Below, in pieces: positions 1 through 7,127 of a DNA stretch of 14,258 nt; the stretch's first letter is position 1; each line of letters begins with the position of its first letter. Under the pieces are notes generated by a model that had not been told where the DNA came from, made no database searches, and saw only the letters and a list, made by a program, of their open reading frames with translations. Made by a program: the position numbers and the translations under genes. The stretch comes from Erysipelotrichia bacterium (GTDB lineage Bacteria > Bacillota_I > Bacilli_A > Erysipelotrichales > Erysipelotrichaceae). The stretch spans positions 1 to 14,258 of the forward strand of contig SABF01000017.1 of NCBI GenBank assembly GCA_009929095.1, in the 5' to 3' direction.

Positions 1-390
1 TTTGCAGCATATTCCGCAATCAATGGAGCATTGTCTTATTCACTGTTCAAAACAGGATTCAAGTATGGGGTTGTCGGTGCTGAAAGACTGCTTGATTCCA
101 ATGTTAAGGAAAAGATCATTCCTGCTCTTGAGGCTCTTGGCATCATTGTTATCGGCGGCGTTCTCGCTAGCATGCTGAATGTGAAGACAGGCCTGGTATT
201 TACTTCCGGAGAAATGTCAGTCGATTTCCAGACAAGTGTATTCGATGCATTTATGCCGAAAATCCTTTCTCTGATCGATGCATTTATCGTCTATTATCTG
301 ATCAAGGTTAAGAAAATGTCTGCTACTAAAGTTATGCTCTGGATGATCCCGGTAGCGATCATCGGATATTTCACACATATTCTTGCGTAA
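1..390 (+). CDS. PTS mannose/fructose/sorbose-family IID component, C-terminal part
   Basis: This is the last 129 residues of a membrane subunit of a mannose-family PTS permease. IID works with IIC to carry a sugar across the membrane while IIA and IIB supply the phosphate. The frame is open from base 1, so the start lies before the window. The visible part has the usual IID tail: a block around FKYGVVGAERLL, a hydrophobic segment near residues 46-60 (LGIIVIGGVLASML), a short polar stretch, a PKILSLIDAFIVYYL segment and a final membrane helix ending at the stop. It begins the visible part of an operon that continues with a YcxB-like protein, IIA and a NIF3 protein; the IIB and IIC genes are presumably upstream. 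The substrate cannot be deduced. The family call is confident from the C-terminal pattern. Confidence 0.88.
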   Translation, partial: FAAYSAINGALSYSLFKTGFKYGVVGAERLLDSNVKEKIIPALEALGIIVIGGVLASMLNVKTGLVFTSGEMSVDFQTSVFDAFMPKILSLIDAFIVYYLIKVKKMSATKVMLWMIPVAIIGYFTHILA

Positions 391-411
391 TAGAATAAAG
401 GACAAATCACG

Positions 412-936
412 ATGACAGAAACGGCTGTGATTCACTTGACATACACGCTTCAGGAAAATGAAATGCTGCGGTACTATGAATTTGGACTGCAGAACAATCC
501 GGAAACCAGGAAGGCAAGGATGCATGCTGCAACTTGGATTCCAATGGGATCGCTAATATTTCTGATATTTCTGAAAGCTGCATGGTACTGGTGGATTATA
601 GCCGTTCTAATTTCAATTGTCTGGGTACTGTTATTATCACAAATGATTTTCAATGATGTATCTCGAACATCAGCTAAAAGAAAGTTTCAGTCAAAACAAC
701 TGGCATTATCAGAACTTGACGTGATAGATCATGGAGATCGGCTGACAGTAAACCGAGCAGATAAAGAAGTTACAGGTTATTGTTCATATCTAGACTTGCT
801 GATCATTCAGCTGGATGGCGGTTCAAATCTGATTATTCCGGAAAGAGTATTTGAAAGAGACAAAGATAAAATGCATCAGTTTGTAAAGGATATAGCTGTA
901 ATGGGTGAAATAAACAGCAGTAAAACTACAAAATGA
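412..936 (+). CDS. YcxB-like two-helix membrane protein
   Basis: A 174-residue protein of the YcxB-like type, whose role is unknown. The N-terminus (residues 7-30, HLTYTLQENEMLRYYEFGLQ) and the following charged stretch match the family's opening. Two adjacent hydrophobic segments follow at about 42-56 and 58-78, and then a soluble C-terminal domain with the typical 'strand, INRxxKE-like turn, strand, IIPxRVF' pattern (LIIPERVFERD near 140-150). The ATG at 412 is preceded by AAAGGA about 9 nt upstream. It is preferred over the internal Met18 because residues 7-17 belong to the family's N-terminus. It sits 21 nt after IID and 40 nt before IIA, so it is probably co-transcribed with a PTS. That position is unusual and suggests, without proof, a membrane-associated accessory role. 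Confidence 0.7.
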   Translation: MTETAVIHLTYTLQENEMLRYYEFGLQNNPETRKARMHAATWIPMGSLIFLIFLKAAWYWWIIAVLISIVWVLLLSQMIFNDVSRTSAKRKFQSKQLALSELDVIDHGDRLTVNRADKEVTGYCSYLDLLIIQLDGGSNLIIPERVFERDKDKMHQFVKDIAVMGEINSSKTTK

Positions 937-976
937 GTGTGCTGCTGAGTGCTATAGATATAGCTGGAGATTGAAT

Positions 977-1396
977 ATGATAGGAATACTGTTTGTAAGT
1001 CATGGAAAACTTGTGGAAGGAATGATGGATTCTCTGAAGATGTTTTTCGGAGAAGAGGAATTGAAGCAGACTGCCTGTTTGACGCTTTCCTTATCAGATG
1101 ATGCCGTGGAATTCGGAGACAGAATTGATGAGAAGATCAGGCGGCTTGATACAGGAGACGGAGTTGTAATTCTCGCAGATATGCTTGGCGGAACTCCCTG
1201 CAACCAGTCCCTTATGAAGATGAAAGAAAATCTGAATATTATTACGGGAGTAAACATGCCAATGGCAATGGAACTGATTAACCAGCGAATCGGCAGTTCC
1301 GTTAATCTGGCATCACTTGTTTTAACTGGAAAAGACAGTGTTCTGGATGCGGGAAAAATGATGTATGAGGATGATCAGGTTATAGATGATGATTGA
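977..1396 (+). CDS. PTS mannose/fructose/sorbose-family IIA component
   Basis: A 139-residue cytoplasmic EIIA of the mannose class. It accepts phosphate from HPr on a histidine near the N-terminus and passes it to IIB. The sequence shows the hallmark start MIGILFVSHG with the phospho-acceptor His9, and the ADMLGGTP motif at about residues 68-75 that closes over the active site. Its length is that of a free-standing IIA, not an IIAB fusion. The ATG at 977 is chosen because GGAG lies 7 nt upstream; an in-frame TTG at 971 would leave almost no space for that site. The C-terminus is strongly acidic (EDDQVIDDD). It follows IID and the YcxB-like gene, so in this operon IIA comes after the membrane subunits, not first. 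The substrate is unknown. Confidence 0.93.
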   Translation: MIGILFVSHGKLVEGMMDSLKMFFGEEELKQTACLTLSLSDDAVEFGDRIDEKIRRLDTGDGVVILADMLGGTPCNQSLMKMKENLNIITGVNMPMAMELINQRIGSSVNLASLVLTGKDSVLDAGKMMYEDDQVIDDD

Positions 1397-1435
1397 CTGC
1401 CTGGCTGCAGATGTTATTGGAAAGCGGAGTGTAAA

Positions 1436-2284
1436 ATGAGAATCAGTGAAGTGATAAAAAAACTGGAAGAGTGGCATCAGCCATTTGAAAGAGAACATAC
1501 CAGAGATGCTGTGAAATGCGGGGATCCGGATCAGGAGTGCACTGGAATAGCAGTGACATGCTATGGATCTGCTGAAGTGATTCAGAAAGCAGCAGAAAAG
1601 GGATGCAATCTACTGATCAGCCATGAAAGTATATTCTTCGGCGATGAGTTTGATGTGAATGGATTTATTGATAATGAAACATTGAAGAAAAAGCAGAAAC
1701 TGATCCGGAATACTGGAATGGTTGTATATCGTGACCATGATCATATGCATGGCATGGGCGGCGGTCCGCACCAGGAAACTCGTATTCGCAATGACTATAT
1801 TTTCTATGGCATTATGAAGGAACTTGGATGGGAAGAATTTGCGATGGGCGATAAGATGAAGCCGCTGCTGTACAAACTGCCTAAAACAACAGTCAGAGAA
1901 TTATCGAATTATCTGATTGAAAAACTGAACCTGAATGGCATCCGTATGATTGGCAGATGGGATGATGAAGTATCTACCGTCTATATTGTCGAACATTGCA
2001 TGGGCAGAGGAGATCAGGATAAGATCAACAAAGCCGTTCACGCTGACGTCATGATTCCGCTTGAAATATGCGACTGGACCTTATCGGCATATGTCAGAGA
2101 TGCTGTGACATTTCATGAGGCAAAAGCAATTCTTGAAATGGGACATTTTAACTTTGAAGAGCCGGGCATGAAATATATGACTGAATGGCTGCCGGAAGCA
2201 ATTGGCTCAGCCGATCTTCCGATTGTATTTATTCAGGCTGGCGATGCATTCCATTACATGAACAAAGAAATGGAAGAAAACTAA
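1436..2284 (+). CDS. NIF3-family (DUF34) dinuclear-metal protein
   Basis: A 282-residue protein of the NIF3/DUF34 family, whose members form ring-like oligomers binding two metal ions and whose physiological reaction is still uncertain. Metal-site landmarks are visible: the LLISHES segment with His63 (in place of the common HHP form), YRDHDHMHG with His101 and His103, and near the C-terminus GHFNFEEPG with His237 and a following Glu. Its length fits the short form without a large inserted domain. The ATG is preceded by GGAG 6 nt upstream. It is the last gene of the mannose-type PTS operon, so it may act on or sense a product of that pathway, but this is inference. Its TAA stop overlaps the stop codon of a regulator relic on the other strand. 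Confidence 0.85.
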   Translation: MRISEVIKKLEEWHQPFEREHTRDAVKCGDPDQECTGIAVTCYGSAEVIQKAAEKGCNLLISHESIFFGDEFDVNGFIDNETLKKKQKLIRNTGMVVYRDHDHMHGMGGGPHQETRIRNDYIFYGIMKELGWEEFAMGDKMKPLLYKLPKTTVRELSNYLIEKLNLNGIRMIGRWDDEVSTVYIVEHCMGRGDQDKINKAVHADVMIPLEICDWTLSAYVRDAVTFHEAKAILEMGHFNFEEPGMKYMTEWLPEAIGSADLPIVFIQAGDAFHYMNKEMEEN

Positions 2285-2357
2285 AGAATCTTCTTTACTA
2301 AACTTTGATACCCATCGTCCATTGCCTGATTCGACGGATCTTGCAGTGAACGTTTTT
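2281..2357 (-). pseudogene. Relic of the 3' end of a PRD-type regulator gene (direct-repeat copy 1)
   Basis: Read on the minus strand, the segment from 2332 to 2281 matches the last 52 bases of the regulator gene at 10342-12282 at 48 of 52 positions, including the TAG stop. It encodes NQAMDDGYQSLVKKIL-stop against NQAMDEGYQSLVKNIF-stop. Weaker similarity with small gaps continues to about 2357 (shared AAAAAA and GTTCACTGC blocks), but those gaps shift the reading frame, and no further gene body is present. The relic's stop codon (complement of 2281-2283) overlaps the NIF3 stop (2282-2284), as if a complete regulator gene once ran convergently into this operon. It is in the same orientation as the intact gene 8.06 kb away. 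The match is seen directly; the history is inferred. Confidence 0.8.
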
Positions 2358-2371
2358 TCTGTTACAGAAAT

Positions 2372-2400
2372 AGACAGCCGTATCTTGTATACGGCTGTCT
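2372..2400. terminator. Perfect 12-bp-stem hairpin between convergent genes, likely bidirectional terminator
   Basis: The arm AGACAGCCGTAT at 2372-2383 is the exact reverse complement of 2389-2400, with a 5-base loop (CTTGT). It lies 87 nt after the NIF3 stop on the plus strand and about 50 nt after the reductase stop on the minus strand, so it can end both transcripts. The trailing T-runs are poor on both sides (GAACTTAATC on plus, ATTTCTG on minus), so efficiency is uncertain. Confidence 0.65.
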
Positions 2401-2450
2401 GAACTTAATCTATATTTTCTGTGATTAGTGAGGAACTGAATCATTCAGAG

Positions 2451-4409
2451 TTAATCGTGGTGTTTGTCAGAGAAGACATTATTGCCTATGAAATATGCTG
2501 TATTGACTGCTTCCAGAACCGTCGCAACCTGTAAACAGTCTCCAATTTGATATGTTTCAGGGCAGATATTGAATAATGATGATACTTCATCAAAATCCGG
2601 CTTGAATCCGATAGAGAAAATAACCTGATCATATTCTAAATGGAAGATGGAATCATTTTGACTGATCTTAACTCCCTTATCTTCAATAGCCATGCAGGTT
2701 GCATTCAGCAGAACATTTAAATTAAGATATTTTTTAATTTTCTTGCTGAGAGCCAGTCGATATAGATCATTGCTGGAACCAGCCAGTTTATCAGACATCT
2801 CAATAATGGTTACCTGTTTTCCGATCATGGCCAGATCAAGTGCCACTTCTGCTCCAACGGTTCCGCCGCCTACAATGACATAATTCTGATAGGTGTGCTG
2901 CTCTTCACATAGGAAATCAGAAACCTGGATTGTATTATGAGAAGATGCACCGGCAATATTCAGTATAATTGGATCGGCTCCAATTGCGATAACAATTCCA
3001 TCGGGATGAAGCGATTCCAGCAGTGCTGGAGTTGCTTTAGTGTTCATCATGAGATTGATATCGGTTTTTTTGACCTGTCCGATGATATACTCACGATACC
3101 GTTTCAGATCTACCTTGAATTCACCGTGACATGCAATACTCAGCTTTCCGCCAAGATGATCTGTCTTTTCGATGATCGTGACATGGTGCCCTCGCTGCTG
3201 TGCCGTCAGTGCACACTTCATGCCGGCCGGGCCTCCGCCTACGACAATGAGCTGTTTGGGATGGTCTGTTTTTACGGGATTCAGCTCAACTCGATTCTCA
3301 CGGTTGAATCTTGGATTGACCGAACACTGAACGTTTTTATGATCTGTTGAAACATGATAGCAGTGCAGGCATCTGATGCATGGAACTATATCTTCATTTC
3401 GATTCATGGAATACTTAAGAGCCCAGTATGGATCAGCCAGAGTAGAACGGCCTAACATGACAATGTCTGCAAGGTTGCTGGAAACAAGCATTTCAGCTTC
3501 TTCCGGAGTCATAATGGAACCTACTACAGAAATATAGCAGTTTGTATTCTGACGGATTCTTTCCAAGAACTTTAGATTTGTGATGTGAGGCTCAAAAATG
3601 GAAGCGGCATGATGGATATTGCCTTCTCGAATCATATCCAGACCTTTTGAGCAATTCACAATATCAATATACGGTTCAGCACTCTTAATCAACGCAAGTA
3701 CATCTTCAAAGGGTAACAAGTCATCTGCCTCAATGCATTCTTCTGTTGATATTCTCATTTCAATTGGGAATGCGGGACCGACAGCATCACGAACGGCCTT
3801 GATGATCATCAAAGGAAATTTCATGCGATTTTCAATGGAGCCGCCAAACTCATCGTCTCGTTTATTGAAGTGTGGGGAAAGAAATTGATGCGCCAGCCAT
3901 CCATGTCCGAAATGCAGCAGGATTAAGTCAAAACCGATTTCCTTTGACTGCTTTGCAGTGATAGCAAACCGCTGACAGATTTCTTCCATTTTCGGTTCAT
4001 CAATCTGAACGACCTTCATTCCCTGATCGTTTACTCCGTTCTGCGGACCGTAGCAAAGTCCATTAGCTTCTTTCTGATACAGTCCGGGATGTGAAAGCTC
4101 AACTCCGGCTTTGGCGCCTCTCTGTTTCATGACAGACAGGTGTTCTTTGACCATTTCACGTTTATATTTGTATAAACCATATTCTCTGTCATGATCGAGA
4201 TCCGTCAGACTGGAAGGAAGATTCATTCCCCGATAGAGAATGGCTGCACCGCCAAGTGAACGATCCAGCATACTGAAGCCGCCGTATTCTGCAGCAGAAG
4301 GCTTAATGGAAGGCTGCCCTTCACCAGGTCCGGTCATTGGTGCACAGGCAATACGATTTCTCAGAATCATATTTTTGATTCGCAGTGGTTGTAATAAGAC
4401 TTTGTTCAT
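2451..4409 (-). CDS. OYE/FadH-type NAD(P)H:flavin ene-reductase with Fe-S and FAD domains
   Basis: A 652-residue multidomain flavoenzyme of the 2,4-dienoyl-CoA reductase / enoate reductase / BaiCD-like type. Such enzymes pass electrons from NAD(P)H through FAD and a [4Fe-4S] cluster to FMN, which reduces an activated C=C bond. Residues ~1-340 form the FMN barrel (PLRIKNMILRNRI; HFGHGWLAHQFLSP; RDDEFGGSIENR). The cluster ligands are Cys344, 347, 350 and 362. A GGGPAG dinucleotide-binding motif lies near 391-396, a second GGGTVG near 514-519, and the FAD motif IGD near 622. At the position of the common catalytic Tyr (HGY) there is Trp171. The ATG at 4409 is chosen because GGGGGAG lies about 5 nt upstream. 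The gene starts 11 nt after the PRD regulator's stop and is surely co-transcribed with it. The substrate is unknown; a plant aglycone is one possibility. Confidence 0.9.
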   Translation of the reverse strand: MNKVLLQPLRIKNMILRNRIACAPMTGPGEGQPSIKPSAAEYGGFSMLDRSLGGAAILYRGMNLPSSLTDLDHDREYGLYKYKREMVKEHLSVMKQRGAKAGVELSHPGLYQKEANGLCYGPQNGVNDQGMKVVQIDEPKMEEICQRFAITAKQSKEIGFDLILLHFGHGWLAHQFLSPHFNKRDDEFGGSIENRMKFPLMIIKAVRDAVGPAFPIEMRISTEECIEADDLLPFEDVLALIKSAEPYIDIVNCSKGLDMIREGNIHHAASIFEPHITNLKFLERIRQNTNCYISVVGSIMTPEEAEMLVSSNLADIVMLGRSTLADPYWALKYSMNRNEDIVPCIRCLHCYHVSTDHKNVQCSVNPRFNRENRVELNPVKTDHPKQLIVVGGGPAGMKCALTAQQRGHHVTIIEKTDHLGGKLSIACHGEFKVDLKRYREYIIGQVKKTDINLMMNTKATPALLESLHPDGIVIAIGADPIILNIAGASSHNTIQVSDFLCEEQHTYQNYVIVGGGTVGAEVALDLAMIGKQVTIIEMSDKLAGSSNDLYRLALSKKIKKYLNLNVLLNATCMAIEDKGVKISQNDSIFHLEYDQVIFSIGFKPDFDEVSSLFNICPETYQIGDCLQVATVLEAVNTAYFIGNNVFSDKHHD

Positions 4410-4420
4410 TTTTCTCCCCC

Positions 4421-6325
4421 TCAGCAAAAACTGACTAAATTTGAAATAAATTCTTCATAGTTTCTTGACTTCAATACGACACTGATTTTCTCCTCATCAG
4501 AGATGATCTCCGTAATGAAATCAAACAGATCTTTGAATACCTGCTTGTCTTCGATGTTAATCGCCAGCATGAATACGATATTTACATGTTTGTCATTCCA
4601 TAGAATTGGCGATTCATTAAGTGCAACAGAAATCACGGATGAGATTGCACACATTTCAAGAGGATGCGGGATTGCAATATTCATGAAGGAACTGGATGAA
4701 ATCTTTTCTCTTTCCAGCAGTTTATTTTTGAAGTCCTGCTCGACGTATCCTTTCTGATACAAATTATCAGACATCGTTTTGATTGCGCTCTTCTCATCCT
4801 TGAAATTGTGATTTAAGTAGAAGAAATCCTTATTGAATAGTGTATTCAGTTTTGACTCAATACTATTTCGAGTCTTCATTTTGAATATCTCATCGATCTG
4901 ACTGGATATTTTCGCAATATCGCTGTGATTTACATAATCAGAAATTCTTGCGACATGTTTAAAATCAGTAATGATATCAATTGTTGAGATTAATAAATCA
5001 TATTTTTCATAATGATTGATATCTTCTACATGATTGGTTACCGCAGTGATCACTAAACTGTTTTTAAAGACATCAAGAATCTTGTCAGTCAGAACATTGG
5101 AATAGTACAGACGCTTTGGACAGATTACGATCGCTTTCACTTTTGAATTGATTGCCTTGTTCTCTTCAATCAGGAATCCGATATGAAGGGCAATATAGGC
5201 AATCTCGTCTTCGGTCAGGATATAACCGGTATATTTCGTGAAGATATTCGTGATGTATACCGACAGATCATAAATGAATGGATAATTATCCTTGATTGTC
5301 AGCATGTCAGGATTTCTCAGGACGATATGATTCTCACAGCGGGTAATGAGATTCTTAAGGTGCAGTGAGAAGCGAATGATGAAGTCTTTATTGGATAAAT
5401 CTATATTGAAATCTTTTTTTACATTTTCTTTAATAATATCTACCAGTGAAAGCACTTTGGCTCCGACTACTTCATTCAGGGAATCATTACTGAACTCGTA
5501 CTGATTATCTTTGATAATCCGCGTCATAATCAGCAGACATAGATCATAGCGTTCGGATTCTGTAAATCGAACCTGAACATGATCTGATATTTTCTCGCTG
5601 ATCTCACTAACGATTCTCTGAATATGTGCATTGGTGAACAGCACTTTCCTATCATTGTCAACGACACATTTATCTTTTCTCTGAATCAGGATGACAATGT
5701 GTATCAGTAAGTTCTGAAGCGAGAAATCGTCAATGAAATAGTTGTTTTTATTCAATGTATCAACAAGAATCGTTTTAATCAATTTAATATTGATATTCGG
5801 AAAATAATCTTGAAGAATTTCATAGGAATAGAAATTCTCTTTTGAATCGTTGTAAATCAATGTACTCAGCAGTTTTTTCTTCTGCGCTTCAGAACCGCAG
5901 AAAACCAAATTGTAATTCCGGGTCTTAATTGTTAAGTCATAACTGCTGATTTTCTGTTTGACTTTTGCTACATCATTCAAAATCGTCAGTGATGAAACAC
6001 ATAGGTCACCGGCAATCTTATCTATATTCTGAACTTCACTGGGTGCCAGAAGAAGCTGCTTTAGGATATATTTCTGACGTTCTTTTTCGAAATCAGGCAT
6101 TTGATTCTGCATGACCCTGATGTTTTCAAGTGTTTTGTTTCGATTATTGATGAGGTATCCATTTCTGGAAGTGATAATCAGATCCGGATATTCATCCAGT
6201 ATTTCTGCGATGTATTTTTTAATCGTTCGGCTGGAACATCCGGCAGTCTGTGATAAGTAAATTGAGGTCTGCCAGTCATTTTTATTTAATAAACAGCGCA
6301 GCAGTTTAATTTTCCTGTCTTTCAT
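4421..6325 (-). CDS. PRD/EIIB/EIIA-domain transcriptional regulator (LicR/MtlR type)
   Basis: A 634-residue PTS-controlled regulator. Order of parts: winged HTH at ~1-60, a second HTH at ~85-135, PRD1 at ~185-290, PRD2 at ~295-395, an EIIB-like domain at ~397-475 with Cys402 (ICPKRL), and an EIIA fructose/mannitol-like domain at ~490-634 with phospho-His554 in NIAIPHP. PRD histidines are His209 (LLIHIVIL), His322 (FSLHLKNLI) and His381 (YIALHIGF). The second PRD1 site is a Leu (DLCLLIM). The N-terminus is a DNA-binding HTH, not the RNA-binding CAT domain of BglG antiterminators, so it should act at an operator. GGAGG lies just before the ATG. It is divergent from the lactose/cellobiose-type PTS operon, which it probably activates according to sugar and HPr supply, and it leads a two-gene transcript with the ene-reductase. 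Confidence 0.92.
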   Translation of the reverse strand: MKDRKIKLLRCLLNKNDWQTSIYLSQTAGCSSRTIKKYIAEILDEYPDLIITSRNGYLINNRNKTLENIRVMQNQMPDFEKERQKYILKQLLLAPSEVQNIDKIAGDLCVSSLTILNDVAKVKQKISSYDLTIKTRNYNLVFCGSEAQKKKLLSTLIYNDSKENFYSYEILQDYFPNINIKLIKTILVDTLNKNNYFIDDFSLQNLLIHIVILIQRKDKCVVDNDRKVLFTNAHIQRIVSEISEKISDHVQVRFTESERYDLCLLIMTRIIKDNQYEFSNDSLNEVVGAKVLSLVDIIKENVKKDFNIDLSNKDFIIRFSLHLKNLITRCENHIVLRNPDMLTIKDNYPFIYDLSVYITNIFTKYTGYILTEDEIAYIALHIGFLIEENKAINSKVKAIVICPKRLYYSNVLTDKILDVFKNSLVITAVTNHVEDINHYEKYDLLISTIDIITDFKHVARISDYVNHSDIAKISSQIDEIFKMKTRNSIESKLNTLFNKDFFYLNHNFKDEKSAIKTMSDNLYQKGYVEQDFKNKLLEREKISSSSFMNIAIPHPLEMCAISSVISVALNESPILWNDKHVNIVFMLAINIEDKQVFKDLFDFITEIISDEEKISVVLKSRNYEEFISNLVSFC

Positions 6326-6389
6326 GGGAGCCTCCAGTTACCATCAAACATCATTATGAGGGATAGAACATATAAAAACATAAGCTGAC

Positions 6390-6410
6390 ATTTCACTTTT
6401 AAAGTGAAAT
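6390..6410. promoter_or_regulatory. Perfect 21-bp palindrome in the divergent control region, candidate operator
   Basis: The arms ATTTCACTTT (6390-6399) and AAAGTGAAAT (6401-6410) are exact reverse complements around one central base. It lies 64 nt before the regulator start on one side and about 80 nt before the PTS IIA start on the other, which is where an operator for the divergent PRD regulator would be expected. A one-base loop makes an RNA hairpin less likely than a dimer-binding DNA site. I see no convincing -35/-10 pair on either side, which would suit activator-dependent promoters. No RAT-type antiterminator sequence is visible. Confidence 0.55.
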
Positions 6411-6490
6411 TTTAAATAGGCAGAGAATCGGCAAATCAGTCAGAATCGAACATGTACAAGATACCACATAGGAAAGGAGATCAAGCATAT

Positions 6491-6805
6491 ATGGATTTAA
6501 CGAGTAAGTGCATGGTGATGATTGCGAATGCAGGCGAAGCAAAGAGCCTGGTGCTTGAAGCAATCAAACAGGCACGAGAAGGCCATTTTGATCTATCGTC
6601 AGAAACGATGGTCAAAGCAGATGGAGCATTGGTTAATGCACATAAGGCACATACAGATCTACTGTTTTATGAAGCAGATGATAACGACTTGAAGCTGAAT
6701 CTGCTGACTGTTCATGCGGCGGATCATCTAGCCAGCGCTGAAACAATCAGAATTCTGGCTGATGAAATTATTCTGCTATATGAGGAGGGAAAAAAGCATG
6801 CATAA
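6491..6805 (+). CDS. PTS lactose/cellobiose-family IIA component
   Basis: A 104-residue EIIA of the lactose/cellobiose/chitobiose class, a small helical trimeric protein that relays phosphate from HPr to IIB. The phospho-histidine is His75 in LLTVHAADHLASA, which corresponds to the family's VHAQDHLM block, and Asp78 matches the buried metal-binding Asp. An earlier AHKAHTDLL block (His51, His54) fits the conserved AHxxQ region. The ATG at 6491 is chosen because an AAAGGAG site lies upstream and residue 1 then matches the family start. An in-frame ATG at 6452 would add 13 residues and put the ribosome binding site inside the gene. The spacing of 11 nt is somewhat long. It is the first gene of the operon and overlaps the IIB start by 8 nt. 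Confidence 0.92.
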   Translation: MDLTSKCMVMIANAGEAKSLVLEAIKQAREGHFDLSSETMVKADGALVNAHKAHTDLLFYEADDNDLKLNLLTVHAADHLASAETIRILADEIILLYEEGKKHA

Positions 6806-7127
6806 TATTGCGCTTGTCTGTCAGCATGGTGCAAGTACAGGAGTATGTGTAAAAAAGATGATTGAAGCTGCTGATCAGCTTAAGATTGACTGTTTTATCA
6901 AAGCATATCCTGACAGCGAAATGGATGAAATTGTAAAGTTGGCTGACATCATTCTGCTGGGCCCACAGCTGGCATTTAGGAAAGACCAGTTCATCAGGAA
7001 ATATCCTGACGCGGAAGACAGAATCAAAGTGATTCCCACAATGGACTTTGGAATGATGAATGGCAAAAAGATTTTAGAGGATGCACTCGAAACAATTGAA
7101 ACATTAAAGGGAGAGAAATATGAATAA
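6798..7127 (+). CDS. PTS lactose/cellobiose-family IIB component
   Basis: A 109-residue EIIB of the lactose/cellobiose class, which takes phosphate from IIA on a cysteine and gives it to the incoming sugar. The active loop is VCQHGASTG with Cys8, matching the CxxGxST P-loop of the family. The rest has the expected pattern of a small alpha/beta domain with a hydrophobic strand ending in LGPQ (about residue 50). The ATG at 6798 is chosen because GAGGAGG lies about 9 nt upstream; a longer reading frame from 6762 lies inside IIA in another frame. It overlaps IIA by 8 nt (ATGCATAA) and IIC by another 8 nt (ATGAATAA), so the three subunits are probably translationally coupled. Confidence 0.93.
   Translation: MHNIALVCQHGASTGVCVKKMIEAADQLKIDCFIKAYPDSEMDEIVKLADIILLGPQLAFRKDQFIRKYPDAEDRIKVIPTMDFGMMNGKKILEDALETIETLKGEKYE

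Noticed and set aside
217..525. Open frame of 102 codons on the minus strand
   Set aside because: It lies across the IID and YcxB-like genes, has no recognisable product and no ribosome binding site; it is a shadow of real coding frames.
971..976. TTG start for the mannose-type IIA
   Set aside because: The GGAG site would be directly adjacent; the ATG at 977 has a 7-nt spacing and gives the canonical N-terminus.
4410..4427. TTG start that would make the reductase overlap the regulator
   Set aside because: The GGGGGAG site lies inside the extension and points to the ATG at 4409.
6452..6490. ATG at 6452 as start of the Lac/Cel IIA
   Set aside because: The strong AAAGGAG site lies inside this extension and the extra 13 residues do not belong to the family.
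6326..6490. RAT-type antiterminator or leader terminator for a BglG-like protein
   Set aside because: No RAT-like sequence or terminator hairpin is present and the regulator has a DNA-binding HTH in place of a CAT domain.
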